Source: Streptomyces caelestis (GTDB taxonomy: Bacteria; Actinomycetota; Actinomycetes; Streptomycetales; Streptomycetaceae). From it: 64,000 nucleotides of DNA. The stretch is from positions 1,984,001 through 2,048,000 of the forward strand of contig NZ_JACHNE010000001.1 in NCBI RefSeq assembly GCF_014205255.1. The letters are read 5' to 3'. The notes under the pieces were generated by a model. The model was given only the letters and a program-made list of their open reading frames with translations, had not been told where the DNA came from and did no database searches. The position numbers and the translations under genes are program-made. Positions 55,233 through 63,186 of this stretch are shown piece after piece (positions within the stretch are counted from its first letter, which is position 1; every line of letters begins with the position of its first letter).

Positions 55233-56256
55233 AGGGCCGCCAGTCGCCGAGGTACGTCTCCCTGGTGTGCGACCGTGCCTGGACGCGGGTGAGTTGCGGC
55301 CGGTTCTCCAGTACGTGAATCGCCGCCCCGGGCCCCGAGTTCCGGTACTCGGCGAACCTCATCGACTGCCAGGGAAAGGCCTCGCGCATGTTGGTGTACG
55401 GGGCCACCGCGTCGATGCCCGGCCCGATCCGGGTCTCCCGCACCACCAGCGACGGCCAGGCCGTGGTCTCGTACGTCGGCACCCAGGGCCGGGCCAGCTT
55501 GTACGCGCCGGCCTCCGCTCCCGAGGTGATACGGCAGCGGACGGCGAGGATGCCGTGCGGGTTCGCACGGGCCGTGGACGGGGCGAAGACCATGCCCTTG
55601 GGAGTGAAGCTCACGTCCCGTTGCAGTGTGTGGAAGTGGCACTGCTCGAAGACGGCCGTGGCCCGCCCGAAGACGAAGTCGACGTCGCCCTCGATGTAGC
55701 AGCGCCGGAAGTACTGCCGGTCGAAGGCGTCCAGCGCGCTGGTGTCGGCGAAGAGGGTGTCCTGGTGGCCCAGGAAGCGGACGTTGTCGAAGGACGACCG
55801 GTCCCCCGTCACATACGCGGCCACCGCCTGGGTGCCGGTGATCTCGGGGTGGTCGGCGCGCAGCCAGTCGTTGGCGAGGGTGAGGTCGCGGACGATCAGT
55901 CCGGGGGCCGCCGAGGTGAAGGTGGCGGAGCCCGCCGTGCCGTACGTTCCCGAACCGTCGGGCTTCTGGGTGCCGTTGGCGTGGTCGTACACGATGACGA
56001 CGTCACGCGGTTCGCGGGTCGCCCCGCGCAGGGTCAACTCCGCCTTGTCCGCGGGGATGTTGACGACCTCGCGGTACGTGCCCGGGTGCACGACGACCGT
56101 CCGGCCGGGGCCGGTCACCGCGTCCACGGCCGCCTGGATCGAGCCGCCGGGGCGGACGTGCAGGACGCGGTGGCGGGGCGCGGCGGAGGCGGGCCGGGGG
56201 CCGGCGGCGGTCAGGCCGCCGGCGGCTCCGGCGACCAGGAGGGTGCGTCGGCGCAT
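55225..56256 (-). CDS. Secreted pectin methylesterase (CE8), first copy
   Basis: The 343-residue protein has a twin-basic signal (MRRRTLLVAGAAGGLTAAGPRPASAA) and the carbohydrate-esterase-8 beta-helix. Catalytic features are the GHQDTLFAD Gln-Asp pair, the nucleophile/acid Asp region in YIEGDVDFVFGRATAVFE and the Arg in YKLARPWVP. Pectin methylesterases free carboxyls so that pectate lyases can act. It starts at ATG 56256, one base after the stop of the next methylesterase gene, and is therefore downstream of it in the same operon. It is similar to that gene (roughly half identical by eye). Confidence 0.9.
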   Translation of the reverse strand: MRRRTLLVAGAAGGLTAAGPRPASAAPRHRVLHVRPGGSIQAAVDAVTGPGRTVVVHPGTYREVVNIPADKAELTLRGATREPRDVVIVYDHANGTQKPDGSGTYGTAGSATFTSAAPGLIVRDLTLANDWLRADHPEITGTQAVAAYVTGDRSSFDNVRFLGHQDTLFADTSALDAFDRQYFRRCYIEGDVDFVFGRATAVFEQCHFHTLQRDVSFTPKGMVFAPSTARANPHGILAVRCRITSGAEAGAYKLARPWVPTYETTAWPSLVVRETRIGPGIDAVAPYTNMREAFPWQSMRFAEYRNSGPGAAIHVLENRPQLTRVQARSHTRETYLGDWRPYA

Positions 56257-56257
56257 C

Positions 56258-57385
56258 TCAGCACGCCTCCCGTGGCCGCCAGTCGCCGAGCCAGGCGGCA
56301 CGGGTCGCCGACTCTGCCTGCTCGTCGGTGAGCTGGGGCCGGTTCTCCGGGACGGTGACGACGGCGCCCGGGCCGGTGTTGCGGTACTCGGCGAAGCGCT
56401 GGTCCTGCCAGGGGTGGGCGTCCCGCATGGTGGCGTAGGGCGCGAGCGCGTCGATGCCCGGGCCCAGCCGGGTGTTGCGCACCGTGAGCATCGGGCGGAC
56501 GGTGGTGCTGGAGGTGGGCACCCAGGGGCGGGCCAGCTTGTAGTAGCCGTCCGGGGCCTCGCTGCTGACGTGGCCGCGCGTCACGAGGTAGCCGTGCGGG
56601 TTGGCGCGCTCCGTGGAGGGGGCGAAGACGAAGCCGTACGGGGCGCCGGACGCGTCGGTGCGGTTCAGGGTGCGGAAGTGGCAGTGCTCGAAGACGGCCG
56701 TGGCCCGGCCGAAGACGAAGTCGACGTCACCCTCGACGTAGCAGTGCGAGAAGAACTGGCGGGCGAAGAGGCTCGCGGAGTTGGAGTCGGCGTACAGGGT
56801 GTCCTGGTGGCCGAGGAAGCGGCAGTGGTGGAAGGCCGAGCGGTCGCCCTGCACCTTGATGGCGACGGCCTGGGTGCCGGTGATGTCGGGGTGGTCGGCG
56901 CGCAGGAAGTCGTTGGCGAAGGTGATCCGGTGGGCGGTGAAGCCGTCGGCCCGGACGGTGGTTGTGGCGGAGCCGGTGGTGCCGTAGGTGCCGCCGCCGG
57001 GCTTGGGCGTCCCGGCCGCGTTGTCGTACACGATCACGGCGTCACGGGGGTTCTCGCTCGCCCCGATCCAGGTCATCTCCGTACGCCCGGGATCGACGGC
57101 GACGGTCTGCCGGTAGACGCCCGGGGCGATGACGAGCGTGTGTCCGGGACCGTTCGCGGCGGCCACGGCGTCCCGGACGGAGGTGAAGTCACCGGCACCG
57201 CCCGGGTGGACGTACAGGGTCCTGGGCGTCAGGCGGGCGGCCGGCGAGCCGTACCGGCCGAACGGGCGCGGCCGGGTGCCGGCGGCCCGCGCGGGGCCGG
57301 CGGAGAGGCCGGTGACGGCACCCGCCGCGGCACTCGCGGCGAGGAACGTCCGGCGGGAGAGGGAGAGAGGGGGCTGCGAGAGCAT
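56258..57385 (-). CDS. Secreted pectin methylesterase (CE8), second copy
   Basis: The 375-residue protein has a twin-arginine-type signal (SLSRRTFLAASAAAGAVTGLSAGPARAA). The CE8 motifs are GHQDTLYADSNS, YVEGDVDFVFGRATAVFEHC and YKLARPWVP, as in the neighbour at 55225. The tandem copies differ most at their signals and C-terminal regions, so this is an old duplication. The start at ATG 57385 lies about 113 bases from the upstream PL1 gene and after a terminator hairpin at 57467-57495, so it probably heads the methylesterase-PL1-esterase operon. Confidence 0.9.
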   Translation of the reverse strand: MLSQPPLSLSRRTFLAASAAAGAVTGLSAGPARAAGTRPRPFGRYGSPAARLTPRTLYVHPGGAGDFTSVRDAVAAANGPGHTLVIAPGVYRQTVAVDPGRTEMTWIGASENPRDAVIVYDNAAGTPKPGGGTYGTTGSATTTVRADGFTAHRITFANDFLRADHPDITGTQAVAIKVQGDRSAFHHCRFLGHQDTLYADSNSASLFARQFFSHCYVEGDVDFVFGRATAVFEHCHFRTLNRTDASGAPYGFVFAPSTERANPHGYLVTRGHVSSEAPDGYYKLARPWVPTSSTTVRPMLTVRNTRLGPGIDALAPYATMRDAHPWQDQRFAEYRNTGPGAVVTVPENRPQLTDEQAESATRAAWLGDWRPREAC

Positions 57386-57466
57386 ACGGCTGCTCCTTCG
57401 CGGGGCGGCTGGTGTGAGCGGGGAAAGGGCCGGGGCGGGCGCACCCCGGGGCGGGGGTGCGATGCG

Positions 57467-57495
57467 GGCCGCCCCGGCCGGTTCACGGGGCGGTC
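57467..57495 (-). terminator. Terminator hairpin after the PL1 gene at 57499
   Basis: On the minus strand GACCGCCCCG (57495-57486) pairs with CGGGGCGGCC (57476-57467) around GCCGGTTCA-type loop sequence, a 10-bp stem with one G-U. It directly follows the PL1 stop. A second, similar GCGCACCCC/GGGGGTGCG hairpin lies just below it, near 57440-57461. Confidence 0.7.
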
Positions 57496-57498
57496 AGG

Positions 57499-58809
57499 TC
57501 AGCACACGCGGCCGGCGCCCGCGCGGGCACCGACGATGCCCGGGACCGCCTGCGCCGGGTCGACGCCGGCCCGCAGCGTCGGTGTCCAGCCGGCGCCCGA
57601 CTGGAGCGTCTCCCCGGGGATCTCCGCGTTGTGCACGGCGATCAGGTCGACGGCCTTGCCGTTGACGTGGTTGCCGCCCGCGGTGACCGGCGCCTCGTTC
57701 CACTTCTTGAGGATCTTCGCCGGGCTGACGCCCTGTGCCAGCGTGAAGGCGTTGTGCTCGGCGACGAGCCGGGACTCCTTGCCGATGCCGTAGACGTAGC
57801 CCCACTTCTGGCCCTTGGTGACCACGAAGTGGTTGTTGTACGAGTCGACCTGCCCGAACCGCACCCGCGGTGCCCGCTCGACGATGCCCTCGAAGCGGTT
57901 GTGGTGGAGCGTGACCTTCAGCTTGCCCGTGTCGTCGGCGGTGGCGCTGTCGCTGTTGCCGATCAGCATGGTCTTGTCGTGGTCCTTGAACGAGTTCCAG
58001 GACACGGTCACGTGGTTGGAGCCGCGCACGACGTCGAGCAGCCCGTCGTGCTGCTGGTGGGTCTTGCCGAAGTAGGACGGCAGGGAGCTGTCGGGGTAGC
58101 GGCCGTCGGTCAGGGTGTTGTGGTCGACCCACACGTGCGTGGAGCCGTAGACCACCACTGCGTCGTACTCACTGTTCCAGGCGCCGGTCTTGTTGTCGTC
58201 GGTCGGGTCCCACTGCGGGAAGCAGTCGACCGGCGCCTCGATGGTCAGGTTCCGGACGATGACGTTGTCGACGCCCTTGATCTGGAGGCTGCCGCCGAGG
58301 ATCCCGGAGTTCTTGCCCACGCCGATGATGGTGGTGTTGGCGGGGACGACCGCCTTGATGGTTTTGTCCTGCTGGGCGGCGGACGCGGCCCGCAGGTCCT
58401 CCTGCTCACCGCTGACCGGCTTGTCGTGTCCCCAGACGGCGGGGTCGTAGGCGGCGAGGTACTTCTGGAAGTCGTACCCCTCGGCCTCGAACGCCTCACA
58501 GCCCTGGGAGACGGCGTCGATCATCCCCTTGACCTTGATGATCTTCGGTGCGGATCCGCCCTCTTTCAGGGCGGCCTTGAACTGCTCCCAGGTGGTGACG
58601 GTGTGGACGTGCGCGGCATCGGCCGCGGCACCACCCGTGGTACCGGTGCCGTACGCACCCCACCCGTCGTCGGCCCCGAGCGTTTGGCGGGCCACGTCCC
58701 GAGGCCCGGCCTGCGCGGTGGTACCGCTCAGGGACAGCACGAGCGCGGCACAACCGACCACCGCGGCGACCCTAATTCTGGCATGATCATGACACTTCGG
58801 AACGTTCAT
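57499..58809 (-). CDS. Secreted pectate lyase, family PL1
   Basis: The 436-residue protein has a signal peptide (RIRVAAVVGCAALVLSLSGTTAQA) and a complete PL1 domain: GWGAYGTGTTGGAAADAAHVHTV, VPANTTIIGVGKNSGILGG, YDAVVVYGSTHVWVDHNTLTDG with the conserved His-Asn/Thr, DGLLDVVRGSNHVTVSWNSF, and the catalytic Arg in IVERAPRVRFGQVDSYNNHF. Longer than the PL1 at 53952 and different in sequence, so it may prefer a different degree of esterification. The ATG start at 58809 is 32 bases downstream of the acetylesterase gene, so co-transcription is likely. Confidence 0.92.
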   Translation of the reverse strand: MNVPKCHDHARIRVAAVVGCAALVLSLSGTTAQAGPRDVARQTLGADDGWGAYGTGTTGGAAADAAHVHTVTTWEQFKAALKEGGSAPKIIKVKGMIDAVSQGCEAFEAEGYDFQKYLAAYDPAVWGHDKPVSGEQEDLRAASAAQQDKTIKAVVPANTTIIGVGKNSGILGGSLQIKGVDNVIVRNLTIEAPVDCFPQWDPTDDNKTGAWNSEYDAVVVYGSTHVWVDHNTLTDGRYPDSSLPSYFGKTHQQHDGLLDVVRGSNHVTVSWNSFKDHDKTMLIGNSDSATADDTGKLKVTLHHNRFEGIVERAPRVRFGQVDSYNNHFVVTKGQKWGYVYGIGKESRLVAEHNAFTLAQGVSPAKILKKWNEAPVTAGGNHVNGKAVDLIAVHNAEIPGETLQSGAGWTPTLRAGVDPAQAVPGIVGARAGAGRVC

Positions 58810-58841
58810 GGTGCGGCTCTCTTCCTGCTACGTCGGGGGTG

Positions 58842-59639
58842 TCAGGCGGCGGTCTCCGGCCAGGTGATCCAGGACTCGGGAATCGGCTCGTCCAGCCGGC
58901 GCACATCGCGCGGCCCGAGCACCCGGGCCCGGAGCAGCTCCCTCGCCACGAGCCGGGCCACGGCGATGGCGCCCGGCGGATTGAAGTGCGTGTTGTCCTG
59001 CTCGGTGGCGGTCCAGTTGAAGTACTTCTTCGTCTCCTCGACTCCGAGCTCCTGCCACAGGGCGAGCGACAGCGCCTGGATGTCGAGCAACGCCACCCGC
59101 TCCTCGGCGGCGAGCGCCCGCATGGCCGCCGGGTACTCGCCGTGCGTCGTCACGGCCTTCCCGCCGGCGTCGAACTTCCGCCGCTCCACGGAGGTCGCGA
59201 GCACGGGCCGCGCCCCACGGGCCCGGGCCCCCTCGACGTACATCCGCAGATGGTCCTGGTACGTCGTCCAGGGCTCGGTGTAGCGAGTGGGGTCCTCCGC
59301 CTTCTGGTCGTTGTGACCGAACTGAATGAGGAGGAAATCGCCGGGCCGGATCGCGGACAGAATCACCTCCAGCCGTCCTTCATCGACGAAGCTCTTCGAA
59401 CTCCGCCCGTTCACCGCGTGATTGGCGACCGGCATCCCCTCACGGAGAAAGAACGGAAGTGCCATACCCCACCCGGTCTCGGGCGCGGCATTCGCATACT
59501 TCTGGGCGGCGGTGGAGTCACCGGCGATGTAGAGGGTGCGATGACGGTGACCGCCGGCTTGCGCGGTACCTGCGACGGACAGGGCGAGAGGCACGGCGGC
59601 GATTCCCGCCACAGCCACTTGTCTACGACTAAGAGACAC
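58842..59639 (-). CDS. Secreted rhamnogalacturonan acetylesterase (SGNH hydrolase)
   Basis: The 265-residue protein has a twin-arginine-type signal (SLSRRQVAVAGIAAVPLALSVAGTAQAG). The SGNH blocks are TLYIAGDSTAAQKYA (Ser), VNGRSSKSF (Gly), FLLIQFGHNDQK (Asn) and DNTHFNPPGA (Asp-x-x-His), as in rhamnogalacturonan acetylesterases (RGAE, carbohydrate esterase family 12). The enzyme removes acetyl groups from the rhamnogalacturonan backbone, making it accessible to lyases. The GTG at 59639 is used. A dispersed repeat and a terminator hairpin lie just upstream. Confidence 0.9.
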   Translation of the reverse strand: MSLSRRQVAVAGIAAVPLALSVAGTAQAGGHRHRTLYIAGDSTAAQKYANAAPETGWGMALPFFLREGMPVANHAVNGRSSKSFVDEGRLEVILSAIRPGDFLLIQFGHNDQKAEDPTRYTEPWTTYQDHLRMYVEGARARGARPVLATSVERRKFDAGGKAVTTHGEYPAAMRALAAEERVALLDIQALSLALWQELGVEETKKYFNWTATEQDNTHFNPPGAIAVARLVARELLRARVLGPRDVRRLDEPIPESWITWPETAA

Positions 59640-59680
59640 GCGGAGTTCCTTTCAACAAGACGGCGGGGACATGCGCCCAA

Positions 59681-59699
59681 GGGCGCGGGGAACTGCGCG
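59681..59699. repeat. Dispersed intergenic repeat, copy 2
   Basis: GGGCGCGGGGAACTGCGCG matches copy 1 at 28959-28977 over all 19 bases. It sits in the 124-base gap between the binding-protein and acetylesterase genes. Confidence 0.8.
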
Positions 59700-59708
59700 G
59701 CAAACCAA

Positions 59709-59742
59709 GGGCGGCCTGCACCCTGCACACAACAGGCCGCCC
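59709..59742 (-). terminator. Terminator hairpin after the sugar-binding lipoprotein gene
   Basis: GGGCGGCCTG (59709-59718) pairs exactly with CAGGCCGCCC (59733-59742) around a 14-base loop. It lies about 20 bases after the lipoprotein stop, so transcription of the upstream genes may end or be reduced here, allowing excess lipoprotein transcript. Confidence 0.75.
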
Positions 59743-59763
59743 CACGGTGAAACCCAGCAAGAA

Positions 59764-61113
59764 TCAACCCTTCTGCTGCTCCCACTCCTCCTGAGCCGCG
59801 TTCAGCTGCTCAGCCAACGTGTCCAGGAACTCCTTCGCACTCATCTTCCCGAGCAGCACCTTCTGGAAGTTCGGCTCATTGTCGGCCTTGGAAATCGTGT
59901 TCCAGTCCGGCAGGTAGTACGGCAGCTGCACAATCGTCGTCGACCCGTCCGACAACGCGTCAGCGGCCAGCTTCGTGGGCTCGGACTTCGAAATCCACGC
60001 GTCCTTCGCCGCGTCCGTGTTCGACGGCACCTGCCCCGCCGACTCGTTGAACTTCGAGTTCTCCGCCTTGGACGTGGCGAACTCGATGAACTTCCAGGCC
60101 GCGTCCTTGTTCTTGCCGCTCTTGAACAGCCCCAGCCCGTCCACAGGGTTGGAGACCTGAACCCGCTTACCGCCGGGCCCGGTCGGCTGCGGAATGCCCC
60201 GGAACTTGTCGACCCCGAGCGCCTTCACATGGTCCTGGTACGACCCGAGGTTGTGGTTCAGCATCCCGATCGTGCCGGAGTCCCACTGCGCGACCATCTT
60301 GGTGAAGTCGTTGTTGAGGTCGGCCGCGGGGGTGACCTTCTTGTACAGCGCCGCGTACTTCTCCAGCGCCGCCACGTTCTTCGGGTCGTTGACCGTGGTC
60401 TTCTCACCACTGGAGTCCCAGAACGAGGTGATACCGGACTGCCCGTACATGGCGTCCAGCGCCTGCGCGATGGAACCCGCGCCACCGCGGATGGTGTAAC
60501 CGAACTCGTTCTTGCCCTTGTTCGTGAGCTTGTTCGCGGCCTCGAAGAACCGGTCCCACGTCGTCGGCTCCTGGAGCCCCGCCTTCTTGAACAGGTCGGT
60601 ACGGTAGTACAGGACACCGTTGTTCGCGGAGGTCGGGATCGAGTACAGCTTGTCGTCGCCACCGCCGGCCGCCTTCAGCGACTCGACCATGTCCTTGTTG
60701 AGCTTGCCGTCGAGCGAGGACTCGGCGAGCCGCTCGTCCAGCGGTTCCAGCGCGCCCTGTGCGGCGAACCCCGCGAGCATCGCCGCGCCGACACCGCCGA
60801 CGTCCGGCAGACCGCCGCCCTGGAGGGCGGTGTCGACCTTGGACTGGTACTCGGTGGAGGCGATCCCCACGTACTCGACCTTGATGTCGGGGTTCGCCTT
60901 CTCGAAGTCGGCGATGATCTCCTTCCAGGCCTCGGTACGGACACCGCCGTTGTTGTCCCAGAAGACGATCTCGCCCTTGCCGCTGCCGTCGGCGCCCTTG
61001 TCGCCGCCCGCCCCGCTGCCGTCGTCGCCGCAGGCGGTGACGGTCAGCGCGAGTACGGCCCCCAGGGCGACGGCCGTGGTGGCGCGCCTGCTTCTGCGAT
61101 TGCTGATCTTCAT
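59764..61113 (-). CDS. Carbohydrate ABC transporter substrate-binding lipoprotein
   Basis: The protein of about 449 residues has a signal with lipobox LTVTACGDDG, so it is a membrane-anchored lipoprotein. The mature part is a family 1 sugar-binding protein: EIVFWDNNGGVRTEAWKEIIADFEKANPDIKVEYVG, NNGVLYYRTDLFKKAGLQEPTTWDRFFEAANKL and a C-terminal AWKFIEFATSKAENSKF. The permease and ATPase partners are not in this window. In this location it probably captures pectin oligosaccharides such as rhamnogalacturonan or galacturonate oligomers. ATG 61113 is used; the frame continues upstream into the antisense of the next gene. Confidence 0.88.
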   Translation of the reverse strand: MKISNRRSRRATTAVALGAVLALTVTACGDDGSGAGGDKGADGSGKGEIVFWDNNGGVRTEAWKEIIADFEKANPDIKVEYVGIASTEYQSKVDTALQGGGLPDVGGVGAAMLAGFAAQGALEPLDERLAESSLDGKLNKDMVESLKAAGGGDDKLYSIPTSANNGVLYYRTDLFKKAGLQEPTTWDRFFEAANKLTNKGKNEFGYTIRGGAGSIAQALDAMYGQSGITSFWDSSGEKTTVNDPKNVAALEKYAALYKKVTPAADLNNDFTKMVAQWDSGTIGMLNHNLGSYQDHVKALGVDKFRGIPQPTGPGGKRVQVSNPVDGLGLFKSGKNKDAAWKFIEFATSKAENSKFNESAGQVPSNTDAAKDAWISKSEPTKLAADALSDGSTTIVQLPYYLPDWNTISKADNEPNFQKVLLGKMSAKEFLDTLAEQLNAAQEEWEQQKG

Positions 61114-61163
61114 TGGTCGGCTCTCTTCTTCTGGATCCAGCGGAACTTGAAGGTGTGGGGGGG

Positions 61164-63152
61164 TCAGTGGCGGGCGTGGGGTGCCCAGTCGTCCGTGCCC
61201 CTGAGGTAGGCGGCCACGGTGTGCGGCCGCGCCTCCTGGTCGCTCAGCTGCGGACGGTCGGCGGTGACCGTCGCGCCCGGGCCGAAGTTGCGGTACTCGG
61301 CGAACCGCGCGTCCTTCCACGAGAACCCGCCCATGTCGGTCCACGGCGAGGACTTGATCGCGGCCGGCAGCTCGGTGTCCCGGATCAGCACCTGCGCGAT
61401 CGCGTCGGGCTCGCCGCCCGGGTGCCAGGGCCGGCCCAGGTGGAAGGTCCCGGCGGGGGCATCGCTGACGATCTTCGACCGGGTGATAAGGAACCCGTAC
61501 GGGTTTCCCTTCCAGGTCGAAGCCGCCGTGATGTAGCCGTTGTTCGTGTCCGAGCCTCGGCTCAGCGCCCGGATGACCGACCGTTCGATCACCGTCGTGG
61601 CCCGGCCGTAGATGAAGTCCACGTCGCCCTCGATGTAGGAGTCGCGGACGTAGACCCGGCTGAGGGTGGTCAGCTTGGGGCTGTCGGTCATCAGGGTGTC
61701 CTGGTTGCCCAGGAAGGCGGTGTCCTCGAAGACGAGCCGGTCGCCGGTCGTCTTCATGGCGAGGGCCTGCTCGCCCTTCAGCTCGACCGCGGCCTCGTCG
61801 AAGTCGTTACTGAAGGTGAGGTTGCGTGCGGTGACGTCGTTCGCGGCGATCCGCACGGTGGCGCTGCCCGTCGAACCGCCGTACTCGGCGGGCGTGTCGT
61901 AGACGATGACGGTGTCGGAGCGGTCGTGTCCAGTCCCCCGGAGCAGGATCTTCGGCTTGGTCGCCGGGACGAACACCTTCTCGCGGTAGGTGCCCGGCGC
62001 GACGGCGATCGTCAGCGGGGTGTCGTTGCCGTCGGGCACGGCGTCCACGGCGGACTGCACGGTGGGGTAGTCGCCCGGGACGTGGAGCACGACCGGGCCG
62101 CCGATCCGCTTCTGCGGTCCGGAGAACCGCTTCACCAGCGCGGGCACGGCGGCGGCCGGGTCGAGCCGGTAGTCGTAGAACTCGCGCGGGTCGAACGCCG
62201 TGCCCCACGCGTCGTGCCGGCCGGTGGTGTTCCGCAGGATCGACCCGCGCTGCACCAGCTCGGCGGTGGCGTCGGCCTGGTAGGGGTGCTGGACGCCGTC
62301 GTAGAAGCTGTTCTCGATGACCATCCTGGTCTTGCCGCGTGACCAGTTGCCGTACGTCCACACGGGGTCACCGTCGGACAGTTGCGCGGACAGGTAGTTG
62401 TTGTAGAGGTGGGCGTAGGCGACGTTGTCGGCGGAGGGGTTGCGCTGCTTGGTGCCCGTGAACCAGTTGTGGTCGACGGTGATCTGCGTCCTGACGTTCG
62501 GGGTCCAGCCGATGCCGAAGGTCTTGTTGTTGTTCGTGAACTGGTTGTAGGAGACGGTCACGTACTCGCTGTCCTTGCGGACGTCGAGCTGGCCGTCGCA
62601 GATCCGCGAGAAGCGGATGTGGTCGATCCACACATGGTGGGCGGTGTCGAGGCGGATGCCGTCGTAGTCGGTGTCCTTGCAGTCCCAGTTGCCCTCGATG
62701 GCCGTGTCGCGGATGGTGAGGTTGCGGATGATCACGTTGTGCGTGCCGGGGTCGAGGGTGAAACCGCCGTGCACGATCTCGGCGGTGTCGCTCACGCCGA
62801 TGATGGTCTTGTCGGAGGCGACGGGTATCTCCGTGCCGAAGGGGTCCATGTCCAGGGAGCCCTTGACGCGGATGACGTACGGTTCCTCGGCCGCCGCGTA
62901 CTTCGCGAGCGCGGCCTGGTCGGTGACGGTGACGACCTTGCCTCCCGCCCCGCCGGTGGTGCCGCCGGCGAGGGAGGCGAAGCCGTGCGGCCGGTCGGTC
63001 CAGCGGTCCGCGGCGGGCACGGCCCGGGATTGCGGGGCCGCCTGTGCGTCCCCGAGGATGCCGAGGCTCAGCGCGGCGACGAGGCCGAACACGGCGGCCA
63101 CGACCTTGCCGTGCCCCGGTCTCGACAGGCGCTTGCTACGGAAGTGCGTCAT
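61164..63152 (-). CDS. Bifunctional secreted pectate lyase (PL1) - pectin methylesterase (CE8)
   Basis: The 662-residue protein has a signal peptide (VVAAVFGLVAALSLGILGDAQAA), an N-terminal PL1 domain and a C-terminal CE8 domain. PL1 features are GFASLAGGTTGGAGGKVVTVTD, VASDKTIIGVSDTAEIVHGG, YDGIRLDTAHHVWIDHIRFSR and the KQRNPSADNVAYAHLYNNYL region in place of the usual Arg motif. CE8 features from about residue 380 are ADYPTVQSAVDAVPDG-like (here GDYPTVQSAVDAVPDG), GNQDTLMTDSPK, YIEGDVDFIYGRATTVIE and HLGRPWHPGG. It can couple de-esterification and cleavage in one protein. ATG 63152 follows TTGGGAGCCGCA. Fifty bases separate it from the lipoprotein gene. Confidence 0.92.
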   Translation of the reverse strand: MTHFRSKRLSRPGHGKVVAAVFGLVAALSLGILGDAQAAPQSRAVPAADRWTDRPHGFASLAGGTTGGAGGKVVTVTDQAALAKYAAAEEPYVIRVKGSLDMDPFGTEIPVASDKTIIGVSDTAEIVHGGFTLDPGTHNVIIRNLTIRDTAIEGNWDCKDTDYDGIRLDTAHHVWIDHIRFSRICDGQLDVRKDSEYVTVSYNQFTNNNKTFGIGWTPNVRTQITVDHNWFTGTKQRNPSADNVAYAHLYNNYLSAQLSDGDPVWTYGNWSRGKTRMVIENSFYDGVQHPYQADATAELVQRGSILRNTTGRHDAWGTAFDPREFYDYRLDPAAAVPALVKRFSGPQKRIGGPVVLHVPGDYPTVQSAVDAVPDGNDTPLTIAVAPGTYREKVFVPATKPKILLRGTGHDRSDTVIVYDTPAEYGGSTGSATVRIAANDVTARNLTFSNDFDEAAVELKGEQALAMKTTGDRLVFEDTAFLGNQDTLMTDSPKLTTLSRVYVRDSYIEGDVDFIYGRATTVIERSVIRALSRGSDTNNGYITAASTWKGNPYGFLITRSKIVSDAPAGTFHLGRPWHPGGEPDAIAQVLIRDTELPAAIKSSPWTDMGGFSWKDARFAEYRNFGPGATVTADRPQLSDQEARPHTVAAYLRGTDDWAPHARH

Positions 63153-63186
63153 TGCGGCTCCCAACAGGCGTACGACTTCAGGTGTG

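Noticed and set aside
61114..61344. Longer start for the sugar-binding lipoprotein
   Set aside because: The extension is antisense of the PL1-CE8 gene end, and the signal peptide with lipobox begins at 61113.
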